DNA of 64,000 bases from Lachnospiraceae bacterium (lineage in GTDB: Bacteria; Bacillota; Clostridia; Lachnospirales; Lachnospiraceae), in assembly GCA_015056735.1 (NCBI GenBank), contig SVFT01000003.1, forward strand, positions 124,001 through 188,000, read 5' to 3'. This document shows positions 16,107-24,639 of the stretch, one piece after another. The notes beneath the pieces were generated by a model. It saw nothing but the letters and a program-made list of their open reading frames with translations, had not been told where the DNA came from and did not search any database. Position 1 is the stretch's first letter. Every line of letters starts with the position of its first letter. The position numbers were made by a program, and so were the translations under genes.

Positions 16107-17149
16107 TATTTTGATCCCTCTGTCTTTCTTGTCAAAGCATACAGGATCATACCGTTGGAGACAACGATTCTGATTACTTCGCTCATGTCGGTATGAATCA
16201 TGGAATTCATAACCGTAGGTGTCATAGTTACAATACCCTGGAACAGGAACGTACCGATGATAACGTTCGCGATGGATGCCTTGTTAACGGAAGCACCACC
16301 GATCAGGATCGCAGATACAGCGGGAAGCGCCATATTAAACGGTGCCATGTACAGCTGCACGAAACCGAAGCCCTGCTCATACACGAGAATACCGATCGCG
16401 GCAAGCCATGTTGAGAGAACGACGGACAAAAGGCGCATCTTATCCACGTTAACGCCGGCAGCCTTGGCAAAAGTCGGATTGGATCCGACAGCCGTCATAG
16501 CTGTACCCGTCTTCGTGTGCAGGAACGCCCACATCAAAAACGCCAGCACCGCAAAGAACAGCAGCGCGCCGGTCGGAATAGAAAGCGTTCCGATGTTGAT
16601 CTGCAAAAGATCGGACAGCGCTTTGTCATAAAATCCTTCCAGTGAAATCGTGGTACGAAGGCCCTTGCCGGCAAAGCCCCAAACCATAGTCGGGCTTTTA
16701 TACGGAAGCAGCAGCCACATCATACACATCAGGGATACGGATGAAAAGCCGACATATGTCGCAATCATCATCTCGCCGCCCTTGATCTTGTTGAGGAGCC
16801 AGCCGTAACCGGATCCAAAAAGCAGTGCAAACGGCGTAGCGATCAGGCACGCCATAACAAAACTCATCGGGCCGGTAAAACCGAATTCAATGGACAGCGT
16901 AGCGCCCAAAAGGCCCGAAATGATACCGAGCGGCAGACCGAAGTTTAAGCCGCACCCGGAATGGATCATCGGCACCATTGCCAGTACGAGCACCGCATTC
17001 CAGCTGAAACGGTTGATCGTGTTTGTCAGCTGGGTGGGAAAATCCGCACCGACAAAAGGAGCCATAATAAATAATAGAATTAAAAAACCGGTAATGATCA
17101 GTCTCGGTAATCCGAAGCTGCTCAATACGTCATGAAACTTTTCTTGCAT
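16106..17149 (-). CDS. ABC transporter permease (BPD_transp_2 type), subunit 1
   Basis: 347 residues, multipass. The HSGCGLNFGLPLGIISGLLG segment and the coupling segment GSNPTFAKAAGVNVDKMRL are shared with the second permease, showing an ancient duplication. AGGAGA stands seven bases before the ATG. The gene follows the ATPase by 10 bp. It forms the membrane channel with the following permease; substrate depends on the DUF3798 binding protein and is unknown. Confidence 0.9.
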   Translation of the reverse strand: MQEKFHDVLSSFGLPRLIITGFLILLFIMAPFVGADFPTQLTNTINRFSWNAVLVLAMVPMIHSGCGLNFGLPLGIISGLLGATLSIEFGFTGPMSFVMACLIATPFALLFGSGYGWLLNKIKGGEMMIATYVGFSSVSLMCMMWLLLPYKSPTMVWGFAGKGLRTTISLEGFYDKALSDLLQINIGTLSIPTGALLFFAVLAFLMWAFLHTKTGTAMTAVGSNPTFAKAAGVNVDKMRLLSVVLSTWLAAIGILVYEQGFGFVQLYMAPFNMALPAVSAILIGGASVNKASIANVIIGTFLFQGIVTMTPTVMNSMIHTDMSEVIRIVVSNGMILYALTRKTEGSK

Positions 17150-17159
17150 CTTCTTCTCC

Positions 17160-18749
17160 TTACTTTACCTGACTGACCATCAACATACCAAACTCTTCCG
17201 AAGGCTTATCTGCCGGCAGGATACCGGAGATCTTACCGCCCGATACGATCGCAATGCGGTCGCAGATCTGGCGAAGCTCTTCAAGTTCGGAAGAGATCAT
17301 GACGATCGTGACGTTATTTTCACGGTTGAATTTCTTCAGTGCATCAAGAACCAGAGATTTGGCACCGATATCGATACCACGCGTCGGCTCCGACACGAAC
17401 AGGAACTTGGGTTCCAGCGCAAACGCTTTCGCAAGGCAGACCTTCTGCTGGTTACCGCCGGAAAGCTCTTTTGCCTTCTGTTTGGAGCCGGTACACTTGA
17501 TCTTCAGCTCCTCGATATATTTTTGGGTAACGGCACCGATCTCCCGTTCATTACGCCATTTGATCAGACCGCCAAGCAGTTTCTTTAAGAATTTTTCCTG
17601 AATCTGCATAGCAGGGAACACAACATTCCATTCCAGTGTCTCATCAAGCAGAAGACCGACACCTCGCCTGTCCTCTGATACGAATGCAAGCGAAGCATCC
17701 AGGCAGTGACGCGGATTATTGAGCGGGATCTCCTTGCCTTCGAAGGTTACGGTTCCGCCCGCCTCGCAAAGGCCCATAATACCGTTCGGGATACCGAGCT
17801 TGCCCTGGCCCGCAAGGCCGCCGATCCCAAGGATCTCACCCTTCTTAATATCCAGGTTGACATCACGAACCGTCTCACCGGACATATCGACCCAGAGACG
17901 CTTGATCGACATGATCGTCTCCGCATCCGAATGATCACGGATATCTCTCTTATTGCCAAGCTCAACCTGGCGGCCGACCATGTATCTTGTGATCTCCTCA
18001 ACGGAAGTCTCCGATGCCGGAGAACTCTGTGCGATACGACCGTCACGCATCACTACGACCGTATCACAGACATCCAGGATCTCATGCAGTCTGTGTGTGA
18101 TAAAGATCACGGAGATGCCCTTTTCGGACATGATCCGAATGGACTTCAGGAGTGCTTCCGCTTCCTTCTCTGTCAGAACCGCAGTGGGCTCATCCAGGAT
18201 CAGGAGCTTTAAGTTTTCCTTGCTCAGTTCTCTTGCAATCTCCGTGAACTGTTTGTGACCGACCGGCATGTCATTGATCACCATATCCGCGTCGATGTGG
18301 AACCCCATTTTTTCGATCGCGGATGTCGCGCGTCCGGTCATCACATTATAATCCAATGTATTTAAACGATCACCGAAAACCTCAGAGATCACGTTCTTTC
18401 TCTTCGGTTCACGATTCAGCAGAATATTCTCTTTCGCTGTAAAACCGGGGATCAGGGAAAATTCCTGATGCACCATACCGATGCCTGCTTCCAGCGCATC
18501 AAAGGGCGTGCGGAAATTGACCACTTCGCCATCGATCAGAATATCACCGTCATAACCGCCGGTCTCTCTGATCACATCCATGCCGAAGAGGATCTTCATA
18601 AGTGTACTCTTACCCGCGCCGTTCTCGCCGCAGAGACCGAGTACTTCGCCCTGTTTCAATGTAAAATTGATATCCGTCAGGACCTGGTTTCCAAAGAAGT
18701 CCTTCTTGATACCACGCATTTCCAATAGCGGAGCGTTTTCATTTGTCAT
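17160..18749 (-). CDS. Sugar/nucleoside-type ABC importer ATPase (two NBDs)
   Basis: 529 residues with two ATP-binding domains in tandem, as in RbsA/MglA/NupO-type importers. The first has a full Walker A (GENGAGKST, about residue 44) and Walker B LLILDEPTAVLT. The second has a degenerate Walker A (GLAGQGKLG) but an intact signature (LSGGNQQKVCLAKAF) and SEPTRGIDIGA. The ATG at 18749 follows AGAGGAAAG; an upstream extension to 18830 lacks a ribosome site. It is preceded by a hairpin that probably attenuates readthrough from the binding-protein gene, the usual way to make more binding protein than transporter. Confidence 0.93.
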   Translation of the reverse strand: MTNENAPLLEMRGIKKDFFGNQVLTDINFTLKQGEVLGLCGENGAGKSTLMKILFGMDVIRETGGYDGDILIDGEVVNFRTPFDALEAGIGMVHQEFSLIPGFTAKENILLNREPKRKNVISEVFGDRLNTLDYNVMTGRATSAIEKMGFHIDADMVINDMPVGHKQFTEIARELSKENLKLLILDEPTAVLTEKEAEALLKSIRIMSEKGISVIFITHRLHEILDVCDTVVVMRDGRIAQSSPASETSVEEITRYMVGRQVELGNKRDIRDHSDAETIMSIKRLWVDMSGETVRDVNLDIKKGEILGIGGLAGQGKLGIPNGIMGLCEAGGTVTFEGKEIPLNNPRHCLDASLAFVSEDRRGVGLLLDETLEWNVVFPAMQIQEKFLKKLLGGLIKWRNEREIGAVTQKYIEELKIKCTGSKQKAKELSGGNQQKVCLAKAFALEPKFLFVSEPTRGIDIGAKSLVLDALKKFNRENNVTIVMISSELEELRQICDRIAIVSGGKISGILPADKPSEEFGMLMVSQVK

Positions 18750-18804
18750 CTGTTTCTTTCCTCTTTTGAACCCAAAAAGCAACCTGTCTGAAAACGCGAA
18801 AATA

Positions 18805-18830
18805 TTGGGGAGGTAAAATTGCCTCCCCAA
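18805..18830 (-). terminator. Intercistronic attenuating hairpin
   Basis: Perfect 9-bp stem TTGGGGAGG/CCTCCCCAA with an 8-base loop, followed on the minus strand by TATTTTCG. It lies between the binding-protein stop and the ATPase gene. The short T-run suggests partial termination or mRNA 3' protection. Confidence 0.75.
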
Positions 18831-18861
18831 TAAAACTCGTCAGACCGATTTCTATTCGGAT

Positions 18862-20142
18862 TTATTTAACTGTAAAGTATTTCTCCGGAACTTCTACGGA
18901 TGTAGCGCCGACATACTTACCGGGATCACCCATGATGTAAGTATCCTGATATACAAGGAATGTATTGTCAGACTTTACGCCTGTCTCTGCATTGGTGTAA
19001 CTGGATCCGTTCCAGGATGCACCGGGAGAGAATACCTCGTAAGCCTTCGCGATATCATCCATATCTGCCAGCTCGCTCTCACCGTTGATCACGTTAACGG
19101 CATGCTGTGCAAGACCTGCGGATACTGTGTAGCCATAGGAGAATGCCCATGTACCGAATCTACCTGCGCCGCCTTTTTCAACGACTGCCTTCTCAACCTT
19201 TGCAAGGATCTTCTCGTAATCACCTGCTTCTGCTGTAAGGTCAAGACCGAGCGCACCGGGGTAACCCATTGTAGGAGACGGAAGGTCCGCTTCAATGAAG
19301 TATCCGCCATACTCAAGAAGCTGCTTTAAAAGCGGCTCTGTATGTGCATCGTTTGTACAGAAGTATGCAGCCTTCTCGCCGTACTTCTGAACCCACTCCG
19401 GAACTTTCTCAAGGATATAAGCCTGCGCACCGGAAACACCTACGTCGGATGTCGGGTCGGGAGCTGTCTCAAGAACGAACTTCATGCCAAGATCTTTACA
19501 TGTCTCCTGCATGATCGCAACACGACGGCTCATTGTCTCGTAAGACATATGTCTCGGGAAAGAGATATGAACGAACGTATCGCAGCCAAGATCATGTGCT
19601 GTCTTGATCATCAGATAGCCACGTGCTACGAAGTCGTTGTTACATACAAGGTCTGCTGCGGAACCGATCTCCGGAAGGTCTTCGTGAGACTCGCCTGCGA
19701 TGCAAAGGATGTCAGGTCTTCTCTCTTTGATCTTACGGAATGCTTCTGTTGTACCCGGAACAGCCTGGTTAACGATGATCGCCTTCATATCCGGATCGTC
19801 GGAAAGGTTTACGATCGTCTGAACGGTTGTCTCAAGCTCTTCTGTAAAGTTATCGGGATAGATTGCAAGCTTTACTCTGTCTTCGCCGTATTTAGCCTGG
19901 AATGCTTCAGCACCACGTCTGTCATCCTCGGACTGAGATACGGAACCGGTAACGATACCGATGTGGAAATTCTCTTCTGCTACTTCTTCTGCAGCTGCTG
20001 TTTCTGCTGCGGGAGCTTCTTCTTTTGCTTCTTCCTTAACCTGCTCTACCTGCTGAATGGTAGCGCCGGAGTCGGAACTGCCGCATGCAACGAGGGACAT
20101 TGTCATCGCTGCTGCGAGCAATACGCTCACATACTTCTTCAC
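18862..20142 (-). CDS. DUF3798-type substrate-binding lipoprotein
   Basis: About 426 residues. A signal peptide ending in a lipobox (TMSLVACGSS) is followed by an Ala/Glu-rich linker and a periplasmic-binding fold with IGIVTGSVSQSEDDRRGAEAF and KAIIVNQAVPGTTEAF, matching the DUF3798 family. The true start is GTG at 20142: AAGGAGG stands eight bases before it, whereas an in-frame ATG at 20160 lies upstream of that ribosome site. The product delivers the ligand to the permease pair encoded downstream. It has its own clear promoter and a candidate operator. Ligand not known; related importers take up nucleosides, sugars or autoinducers. Confidence 0.88.
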   Translation of the reverse strand: MKKYVSVLLAAAMTMSLVACGSSDSGATIQQVEQVKEEAKEEAPAAETAAAEEVAEENFHIGIVTGSVSQSEDDRRGAEAFQAKYGEDRVKLAIYPDNFTEELETTVQTIVNLSDDPDMKAIIVNQAVPGTTEAFRKIKERRPDILCIAGESHEDLPEIGSAADLVCNNDFVARGYLMIKTAHDLGCDTFVHISFPRHMSYETMSRRVAIMQETCKDLGMKFVLETAPDPTSDVGVSGAQAYILEKVPEWVQKYGEKAAYFCTNDAHTEPLLKQLLEYGGYFIEADLPSPTMGYPGALGLDLTAEAGDYEKILAKVEKAVVEKGGAGRFGTWAFSYGYTVSAGLAQHAVNVINGESELADMDDIAKAYEVFSPGASWNGSSYTNAETGVKSDNTFLVYQDTYIMGDPGKYVGATSVEVPEKYFTVK

Positions 20143-20191
20143 AATAGTTTCCTCCTTCAAAATGAAATAAACGTATGTTTAAAACAATGAT

Positions 20192-20220
20192 ATTATAGCA
20201 ACATCAACACTTTAACGCAA
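20192..20220 (-). promoter_or_regulatory. Sigma-A promoter of the ABC importer operon
   Basis: On the minus strand TTGCGT, a 17-bp spacer and a perfect TATAAT, about 50 bp before the GTG start of the binding-protein gene. Good match to a housekeeping promoter. Confidence 0.8.
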
Positions 20221-20259
20221 CAAAATATTTATTCCAAGTGATGAAAATCTTTCACCTTG

Positions 20260-20271
20260 ATTGTATACAAT
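20260..20271. promoter_or_regulatory. Candidate GntR-family (FCD) operator
   Basis: The perfect 12-bp palindrome ATTGTATACAAT lies about 40 bp upstream of the importer promoter -35 element. The core TTGTATACAA is the classic site of FCD-type GntR regulators. No regulator gene is adjacent, so the link is inferred. Confidence 0.5.
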
Positions 20272-20294
20272 TATACGTTTGTTTTACGTACAGG

Positions 20295-21809
20295 TTATTC
20301 TCCCCTGCACTCTTTAAGCGGTAACCCGCCCTGCCTGATCTCGATCAAAGGCCCGCCTGTTCCTTCTATATATTCCTTCGTGATCGTGACACGGCCGATA
20401 TTGTCATCCTTCGGCGTCTCATACATGATATCCAGCATGAAGTCTTCGATGATCGCGCGAAGTGCACGCGCGCCGATCTTTTTTTCGATCGCCTTGTGTG
20501 CGATCGCCTCCAGGGCCTCATCGGTAAACTCAAGACATACTTCATCCAGCAGCAAAAGTTTCTGATACTGCTTTAAGATCGCGTTCTTCGGCTCCTTTAA
20601 GATCCGGACGAGCATCTCTTCCGTCAGACCTTCAAGCGTATACAGGATCGGGAGACGCCCCAGGAATTCGGGGATCATGCCGAATTTGCGGAGGTCTTCG
20701 ATCGTCACTTTCGAGAGGATGTTTTTTTCCTTATCGACGGAATCCTTAAGCTCCGCATTGTAGCCGATGCCGGTCTGCTTGTGCAGACGCTGTTTGATGA
20801 TCTCCTCAAGATCGGGAAAAGCGCCTCCGCAGATAAAGAGGATATTACGCGTATTGACCGTTGTCATCGGGACCATGGCATTCTTACTGCTCGCGCCGAC
20901 AGGTACCTCAATGTCCGCGCCTTCCAAGAGCTTTAACATCCCCTGCTGTACAGACTCACCGGAAACGTCGCGCGTATTGGCGTTGCTCTTCTTGGCGATC
21001 TTGTCGATCTCATCGATAAAGATGATCCCCTGTTCCGCCTTGTCGACATCGTTTCCCGCCGCTGCAAGAAGCTTGGAAACAACGCTCTCGATGTCATCAC
21101 CAATGTAGCCTGCTTCCGTCAGGGAGGTAGCATCCGTGATCGCGAGCGGTACATCCAGAAGCCGTGCCAGCGTTTTCACAAGGTATGTCTTGCCGCATCC
21201 GGTCGGTCCGATCATGAGCATGTTGGACTTTTCGATCTCGATCTCATCCATCGTATCAGTCGCCACGCGCTTGTAGTGATTGTAGACCGCAACCGAGATC
21301 ACCTTCTTCGCATGTTCCTGCCCGATGATATAATCATCAAGCTTCTCTTTGATCTTATGCGGCGCCGGAATGTTATGAATATCGATGATGGGCTTGGGCT
21401 TCTCGCCCTCTTTATGCTTCTTGACCTTCTGCTGCGGCATCATTCCGCCCATCCCCGCAAGATCCGCCAGATTCACAAAGTGCAGTCTGGGAAAACTGCG
21501 CTTGCCGCCGTCCTGCTCATCGGACTGCTGCTCATCAGATCCGGTCTCTTCCGCATCTGGCTCTTCCGGCCCCAGTCCGCTTTCAAAACGACTGATCGTT
21601 TCCATCGTCCTGCGCATGCAGTCGGTACAGATCGTGATGTGATTGGGCAGATGGAACATTTTGCCTGCCGTGCTCTCAGGTCTGCGGCAGAGATAACAGA
21701 TCTCCTCGCCGTCAGGCTCCCACACGTCGTCGCCATCTTCCGTCAGATCCACAGCCTCACCCTGCTCTTCTGTCTGATCCATATCTACTTCATTATAATT
21801 CTCGTCCAT
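20295..21809 (-). CDS. clpX: ClpX-type AAA+ unfoldase, variant zinc finger
   Basis: ATPase that unfolds substrates and feeds them to ClpP. 504 residues, against about 420 for typical ClpX. The N-terminal zinc finger (CYLC at about residue 38 and CTDC at about 62) has an unusual spacing and sequence, followed by a long acidic linker. The AAA+ core has GPTGCGKT, the pore loop EAGYIGDDIES, Walker B IIFIDEIDK and sensor arginine region MIPEFLGRLPI. The ClpP-docking loop reads IGY instead of IGF. No clpP or lon is adjacent. It may be a second, specialised ClpX with different adaptor use (inference). RBS AAAGGAT precedes the ATG. Confidence 0.88.
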   Translation of the reverse strand: MDENYNEVDMDQTEEQGEAVDLTEDGDDVWEPDGEEICYLCRRPESTAGKMFHLPNHITICTDCMRRTMETISRFESGLGPEEPDAEETGSDEQQSDEQDGGKRSFPRLHFVNLADLAGMGGMMPQQKVKKHKEGEKPKPIIDIHNIPAPHKIKEKLDDYIIGQEHAKKVISVAVYNHYKRVATDTMDEIEIEKSNMLMIGPTGCGKTYLVKTLARLLDVPLAITDATSLTEAGYIGDDIESVVSKLLAAAGNDVDKAEQGIIFIDEIDKIAKKSNANTRDVSGESVQQGMLKLLEGADIEVPVGASSKNAMVPMTTVNTRNILFICGGAFPDLEEIIKQRLHKQTGIGYNAELKDSVDKEKNILSKVTIEDLRKFGMIPEFLGRLPILYTLEGLTEEMLVRILKEPKNAILKQYQKLLLLDEVCLEFTDEALEAIAHKAIEKKIGARALRAIIEDFMLDIMYETPKDDNIGRVTITKEYIEGTGGPLIEIRQGGLPLKECRGE

Positions 21810-21845
21810 AAAATATCCTTTCGAGGTATCTTACACTTCCTGCCC

Positions 21846-21851
21846 ATTATA
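21846..21851 (-). promoter_or_regulatory. Possible -10 element of clpX
   Basis: TATAAT on the minus strand, 36 bp before the clpX ATG and next to the imperfect hairpin at 21862-21887. No convincing -35 hexamer is visible, so a regulator or the hairpin may matter. Confidence 0.35.
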
Positions 21852-21938
21852 CAGCAAAATAGCAGGCTGCGTATACACACAACCTGCCACATTGTCCATT
21901 AACGTAGACTTTATCAATAGTGAATTTTCTCGTACTTG

Positions 21939-22090
21939 TTTCAATGCATTTGCACGGGCTCTTAATGAATGCGTATTCCGAATGGGTATTTTGAGGACCT
22001 AACTCGCGGAGCGAGTCCCGCAAAAATACCCAGTTCTGAGGAATACACATGAATTTAGAGCAGAGTGCACGCATTACAAGCGTATTGAAA
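21939..22090 (-). repeat. Long hairpin repeat, copy C
   Basis: A 152-bp imperfect inverted repeat with the same layout as copies A and B: conserved GCTCTAAATTCAT / ATTCATTAAGAGC pair, stem ATGTGTATTCC/GGAATACGCAT, inner stem GGGTATTTTTGCGGGAC/GTCCTCAAAATACCC, and apex ACTCGC-TCC-GCGAGT (22002-22016), itself a perfect 6-bp hairpin. It begins 41 bp downstream of the HtrA-like stop codon on the same strand. Confidence 0.82.
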
Positions 22091-22131
22091 GATTCGAGAT
22101 CACCAGCTATAAGACCAAATCTGTCTATTAC

Positions 22132-23499
22132 CTATTTTGCTTCTTCCTTAGCCCCCAGGGTCACGGTCACCTTCTTCTCCTGATATCCGGTCGGGCTTCC
22201 CTGTTGGATCGTAATATCCACGGTCGTACCCGCCGCGTAGAACTGCAGCGTCTTCTGCAGATCTTCCATGGAAGTAACGCTTGTTCCGTCGAATTTCGTG
22301 ATGATGTCGCCCTTTACAAGTCCGGCCTTCGCAGCCGCAGTATCCTCGTAAACCTGCGCCACATAGATGCCCTTGGGCATGCCGTACATCTGCGATACGT
22401 CATCCGTAATGTTCACGCCGGAGATCCCGAGATAGGATGCATTCGCATCGTCTACTTTCACACGGGTCGTCTTGGTCATCAGCTCATCGATGATCGGTCT
22501 GACGGAAGAAATCGGGATCGCATACCCCATACCCTCTACAACGGTGCCGCCGATCTTGTTGGAGTTGATGCCGACCACTTCACCCTGAATATTCAAAAGC
22601 GCGCCGCCCGAGTTGCCGGGATTGATGGCTGCGTCAGTTTGGATCTTGACAGGTGTTTCCGTATCGCCGCCGATCGGTCTGTCGAGTGCACTGATAACGC
22701 CGACCGTTACAGACTGGCCGTATCCGAGTGCATTACCGATCGCGATCGCCGGTTCCCCGACCGTCAGCTTATCGGAATCGCCAAGTGTCGCTACAACGAT
22801 CGCATTCTTTGTGGATGTCTTGATATCGGAAAGTGGTACGGCGATGACTGCAACGTCCTGTTCGGAGTCGTAGCCTTTTACCTGTGCTTCACCCTTTTCG
22901 TTGTCCGTAAAGGTTACTGTCAGCGTATCCGCATTTTCGATCACATGATAATTCGTGACGATCAGAAGTTCCTTATCGCTCTCTCCCACGATGATACCGG
23001 ATCCGCTCGCCTGCGCTTCACTTTCAACCGGCTGTCCGAAGAAAGAAGAACGCTGCGTAAATTTATTCTCGATCGATACGACCGCCGGCATGACCTTGTC
23101 AACGACCTTGGTCACATCCGTTGTGACAACCTGTGTCTCACCTGTTGTTGTCTGCACCCGCTCGCCGCTTTCTTCCTTCGCCGGCTGCGTCTCTTCGATC
23201 TGCTGCGCCTGCGCCGCGGGTTTCTGTATATCTGCAAGTTTGGAATGGATCAGATTGGATGCGATCGTCACGGCATAAAAACCGGCGCCCGCAAACAGGC
23301 CGAATGCCAGGCCCAGGAAACAGCCAAGCACGATTTTCGGTGCGATCTTGCTTTTCTTTTTGGCGGGCTTGGGCGGTTCAGTCCCCATCGGATTCGTGCC
23401 TGCACCGTATGTGCTGCGATATCCCGTGTAGATACCGCCCTGACCGCTTTCGTTCGAATCGTTGTTATAGTTACCGGGATTATTGTAGTTATCGTACAT
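22132..23499 (-). CDS. HtrA/DegP-type membrane-anchored serine protease
   Basis: 455 residues. A cytoplasmic Asn/Gly/Tyr-rich N-terminus is followed by one membrane helix (about residues 53-78), a Gln/Glu-rich linker, a trypsin-like domain with an intact catalytic triad (His185 in TNYHV, Asp215 in SEQDVAVI, Ser297 in NPGNSGGAL) and one PDZ domain (about 355-450). This is a surface quality-control protease for misfolded secreted proteins. AGAGG stands before the ATG. The 3' flank carries hairpin copy C. Confidence 0.93.
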   Translation of the reverse strand: MYDNYNNPGNYNNDSNESGQGGIYTGYRSTYGAGTNPMGTEPPKPAKKKSKIAPKIVLGCFLGLAFGLFAGAGFYAVTIASNLIHSKLADIQKPAAQAQQIEETQPAKEESGERVQTTTGETQVVTTDVTKVVDKVMPAVVSIENKFTQRSSFFGQPVESEAQASGSGIIVGESDKELLIVTNYHVIENADTLTVTFTDNEKGEAQVKGYDSEQDVAVIAVPLSDIKTSTKNAIVVATLGDSDKLTVGEPAIAIGNALGYGQSVTVGVISALDRPIGGDTETPVKIQTDAAINPGNSGGALLNIQGEVVGINSNKIGGTVVEGMGYAIPISSVRPIIDELMTKTTRVKVDDANASYLGISGVNITDDVSQMYGMPKGIYVAQVYEDTAAAKAGLVKGDIITKFDGTSVTSMEDLQKTLQFYAAGTTVDITIQQGSPTGYQEKKVTVTLGAKEEAK

Positions 23500-23610
23500 A
23501 GTTAAGACCTCTTTTCTTAATAATCCTTGCCATCCATCTTTTTATGGTCAGTATAAAAAGGATTTGTGTCCAAAATGTGATAACTTTATGCAAAAAATAT
23601 GAAAAGAGTT

Positions 23611-24555
23611 CTATCTCCAATAATACCTGTTCATCGTAAGGCGCATGATCAGACGCTTCGGAAGGCTACGGTAGTGCTTTCCCAGCAGATACCCTGCATA
23701 TTTTGCCGCGGAGAGCATGACAAGACGCACGAGCAGACCCGTGCGGCCGATCGAACGAAGATAGCCGGCAGTCTCCCTGACAAGCCTGATGCCCTCTCCC
23801 TCGGAACGGATATTGCCGAATATCTCGGAGTGATCCGCCTGTGATACACCGAGGTCAAAATTGCGCCGAAGTTCCTGCCACGGCCCGTACTCATGGGAAT
23901 GGTACACCTTTGCATCCGCCGCATATGCGATGCGGTACCCCATCGAAACCGCTTTTGCGGCATAGATCATATCTTCGTTAAAGATCGTGCGGCGGATGAA
24001 GCCGCCGAGCGCATCAAAGATCTTCCGGTCGTACATCGCACAGACGTTGGAACAAAAGTACGTCTTGATCCCAAGCGTCGCAAGGTCTTCTTTTCCTTTT
24101 GTGTGGGAGACGTCCGGATAATTAAAGCCGCGTGTAAAAGATGTGATCGGACTTGCATCCGGCTGAGGAAGCTGCCTTGCATATGCGACGGCGATCTCAC
24201 CCTTCCCGTCTTCTTTTTGCGAAAGCGCCTCTACCAGATTCTTAACAAGATCGGTATCCGCCGGCACCGCATCCTGCGTCATGCAGAGAAAACAGTCCGC
24301 ATCCGATCTCAAGACGCCCTTGCCGCGCGTGCCGCCGTGATCGAACTCGCGGCGGGAGAGATGGTAGATCCGAACGCTCTTGTGCGTGCCGATATCGCGC
24401 CTTCCATATAGGAACGCTTCCATATATTTTTCTTCCGTGTTCATAACGATGATCCGCCCGACCGGGTACGACTGCTGTTCCAGCGCCGTGACCAGCTTTG
24501 CAAATCGTTCATCCGGTTTATACGTCGGAATGATGACATCTACGGTTGGATTCAT
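23611..24555 (-). CDS. Family 2 glycosyltransferase, rhamnosyltransferase-like
   Basis: 314 residues, cytoplasmic or membrane-associated. It opens with VDVIIPTYKPDERF, the GT2 nucleotide-sugar binding start; the metal-binding region reads CMTQDAVP in place of a plain DxD, as in some rhamnosyltransferases. A C-terminal helical stretch follows. The ATG at 24555 has GGGAGG six bases upstream; the frame extends to 24582 without support. It follows the LCP gene after a terminator-like hairpin and probably adds a sugar to the same surface glycan. Donor and acceptor unknown. Confidence 0.82.
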   Translation of the reverse strand: MNPTVDVIIPTYKPDERFAKLVTALEQQSYPVGRIIVMNTEEKYMEAFLYGRRDIGTHKSVRIYHLSRREFDHGGTRGKGVLRSDADCFLCMTQDAVPADTDLVKNLVEALSQKEDGKGEIAVAYARQLPQPDASPITSFTRGFNYPDVSHTKGKEDLATLGIKTYFCSNVCAMYDRKIFDALGGFIRRTIFNEDMIYAAKAVSMGYRIAYAADAKVYHSHEYGPWQELRRNFDLGVSQADHSEIFGNIRSEGEGIRLVRETAGYLRSIGRTGLLVRLVMLSAAKYAGYLLGKHYRSLPKRLIMRLTMNRYYWR

Positions 24556-24601
24556 ACGGTTCCTCCCATACTGCATGATCATGCCAGCTTCTTAAGAGTA
24601 A

Positions 24602-24627
24602 GAAGGGACCGATCTCTCGGTCCCTTC
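24602..24627 (-). terminator. Terminator-like hairpin after the LCP gene
   Basis: Perfect 11-bp stem GAAGGGACCGA/TCGGTCCCTTC with a 4-base loop, 12 bp after the LCP stop codon on the minus strand. The following sequence is TTACTCTTAAG, only moderately T-rich, so termination may be partial and the next glycosyltransferase read through. Confidence 0.7.
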
Positions 24628-24639
24628 GTTGGGTTTACT

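Larger units (their letters stand above)
21810..22131. other. 322-bp intergenic region between htrA-like gene and clpX
   Basis: No gene is seen. It contains hairpin repeat copy C (21939-22090), a smaller imperfect hairpin (21862-21887, stem GCAGGCTG/CAACCTGC), and a TATAAT -10-like element on the minus strand at 21846-21851 that may belong to the clpX promoter. Confidence 0.7.
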
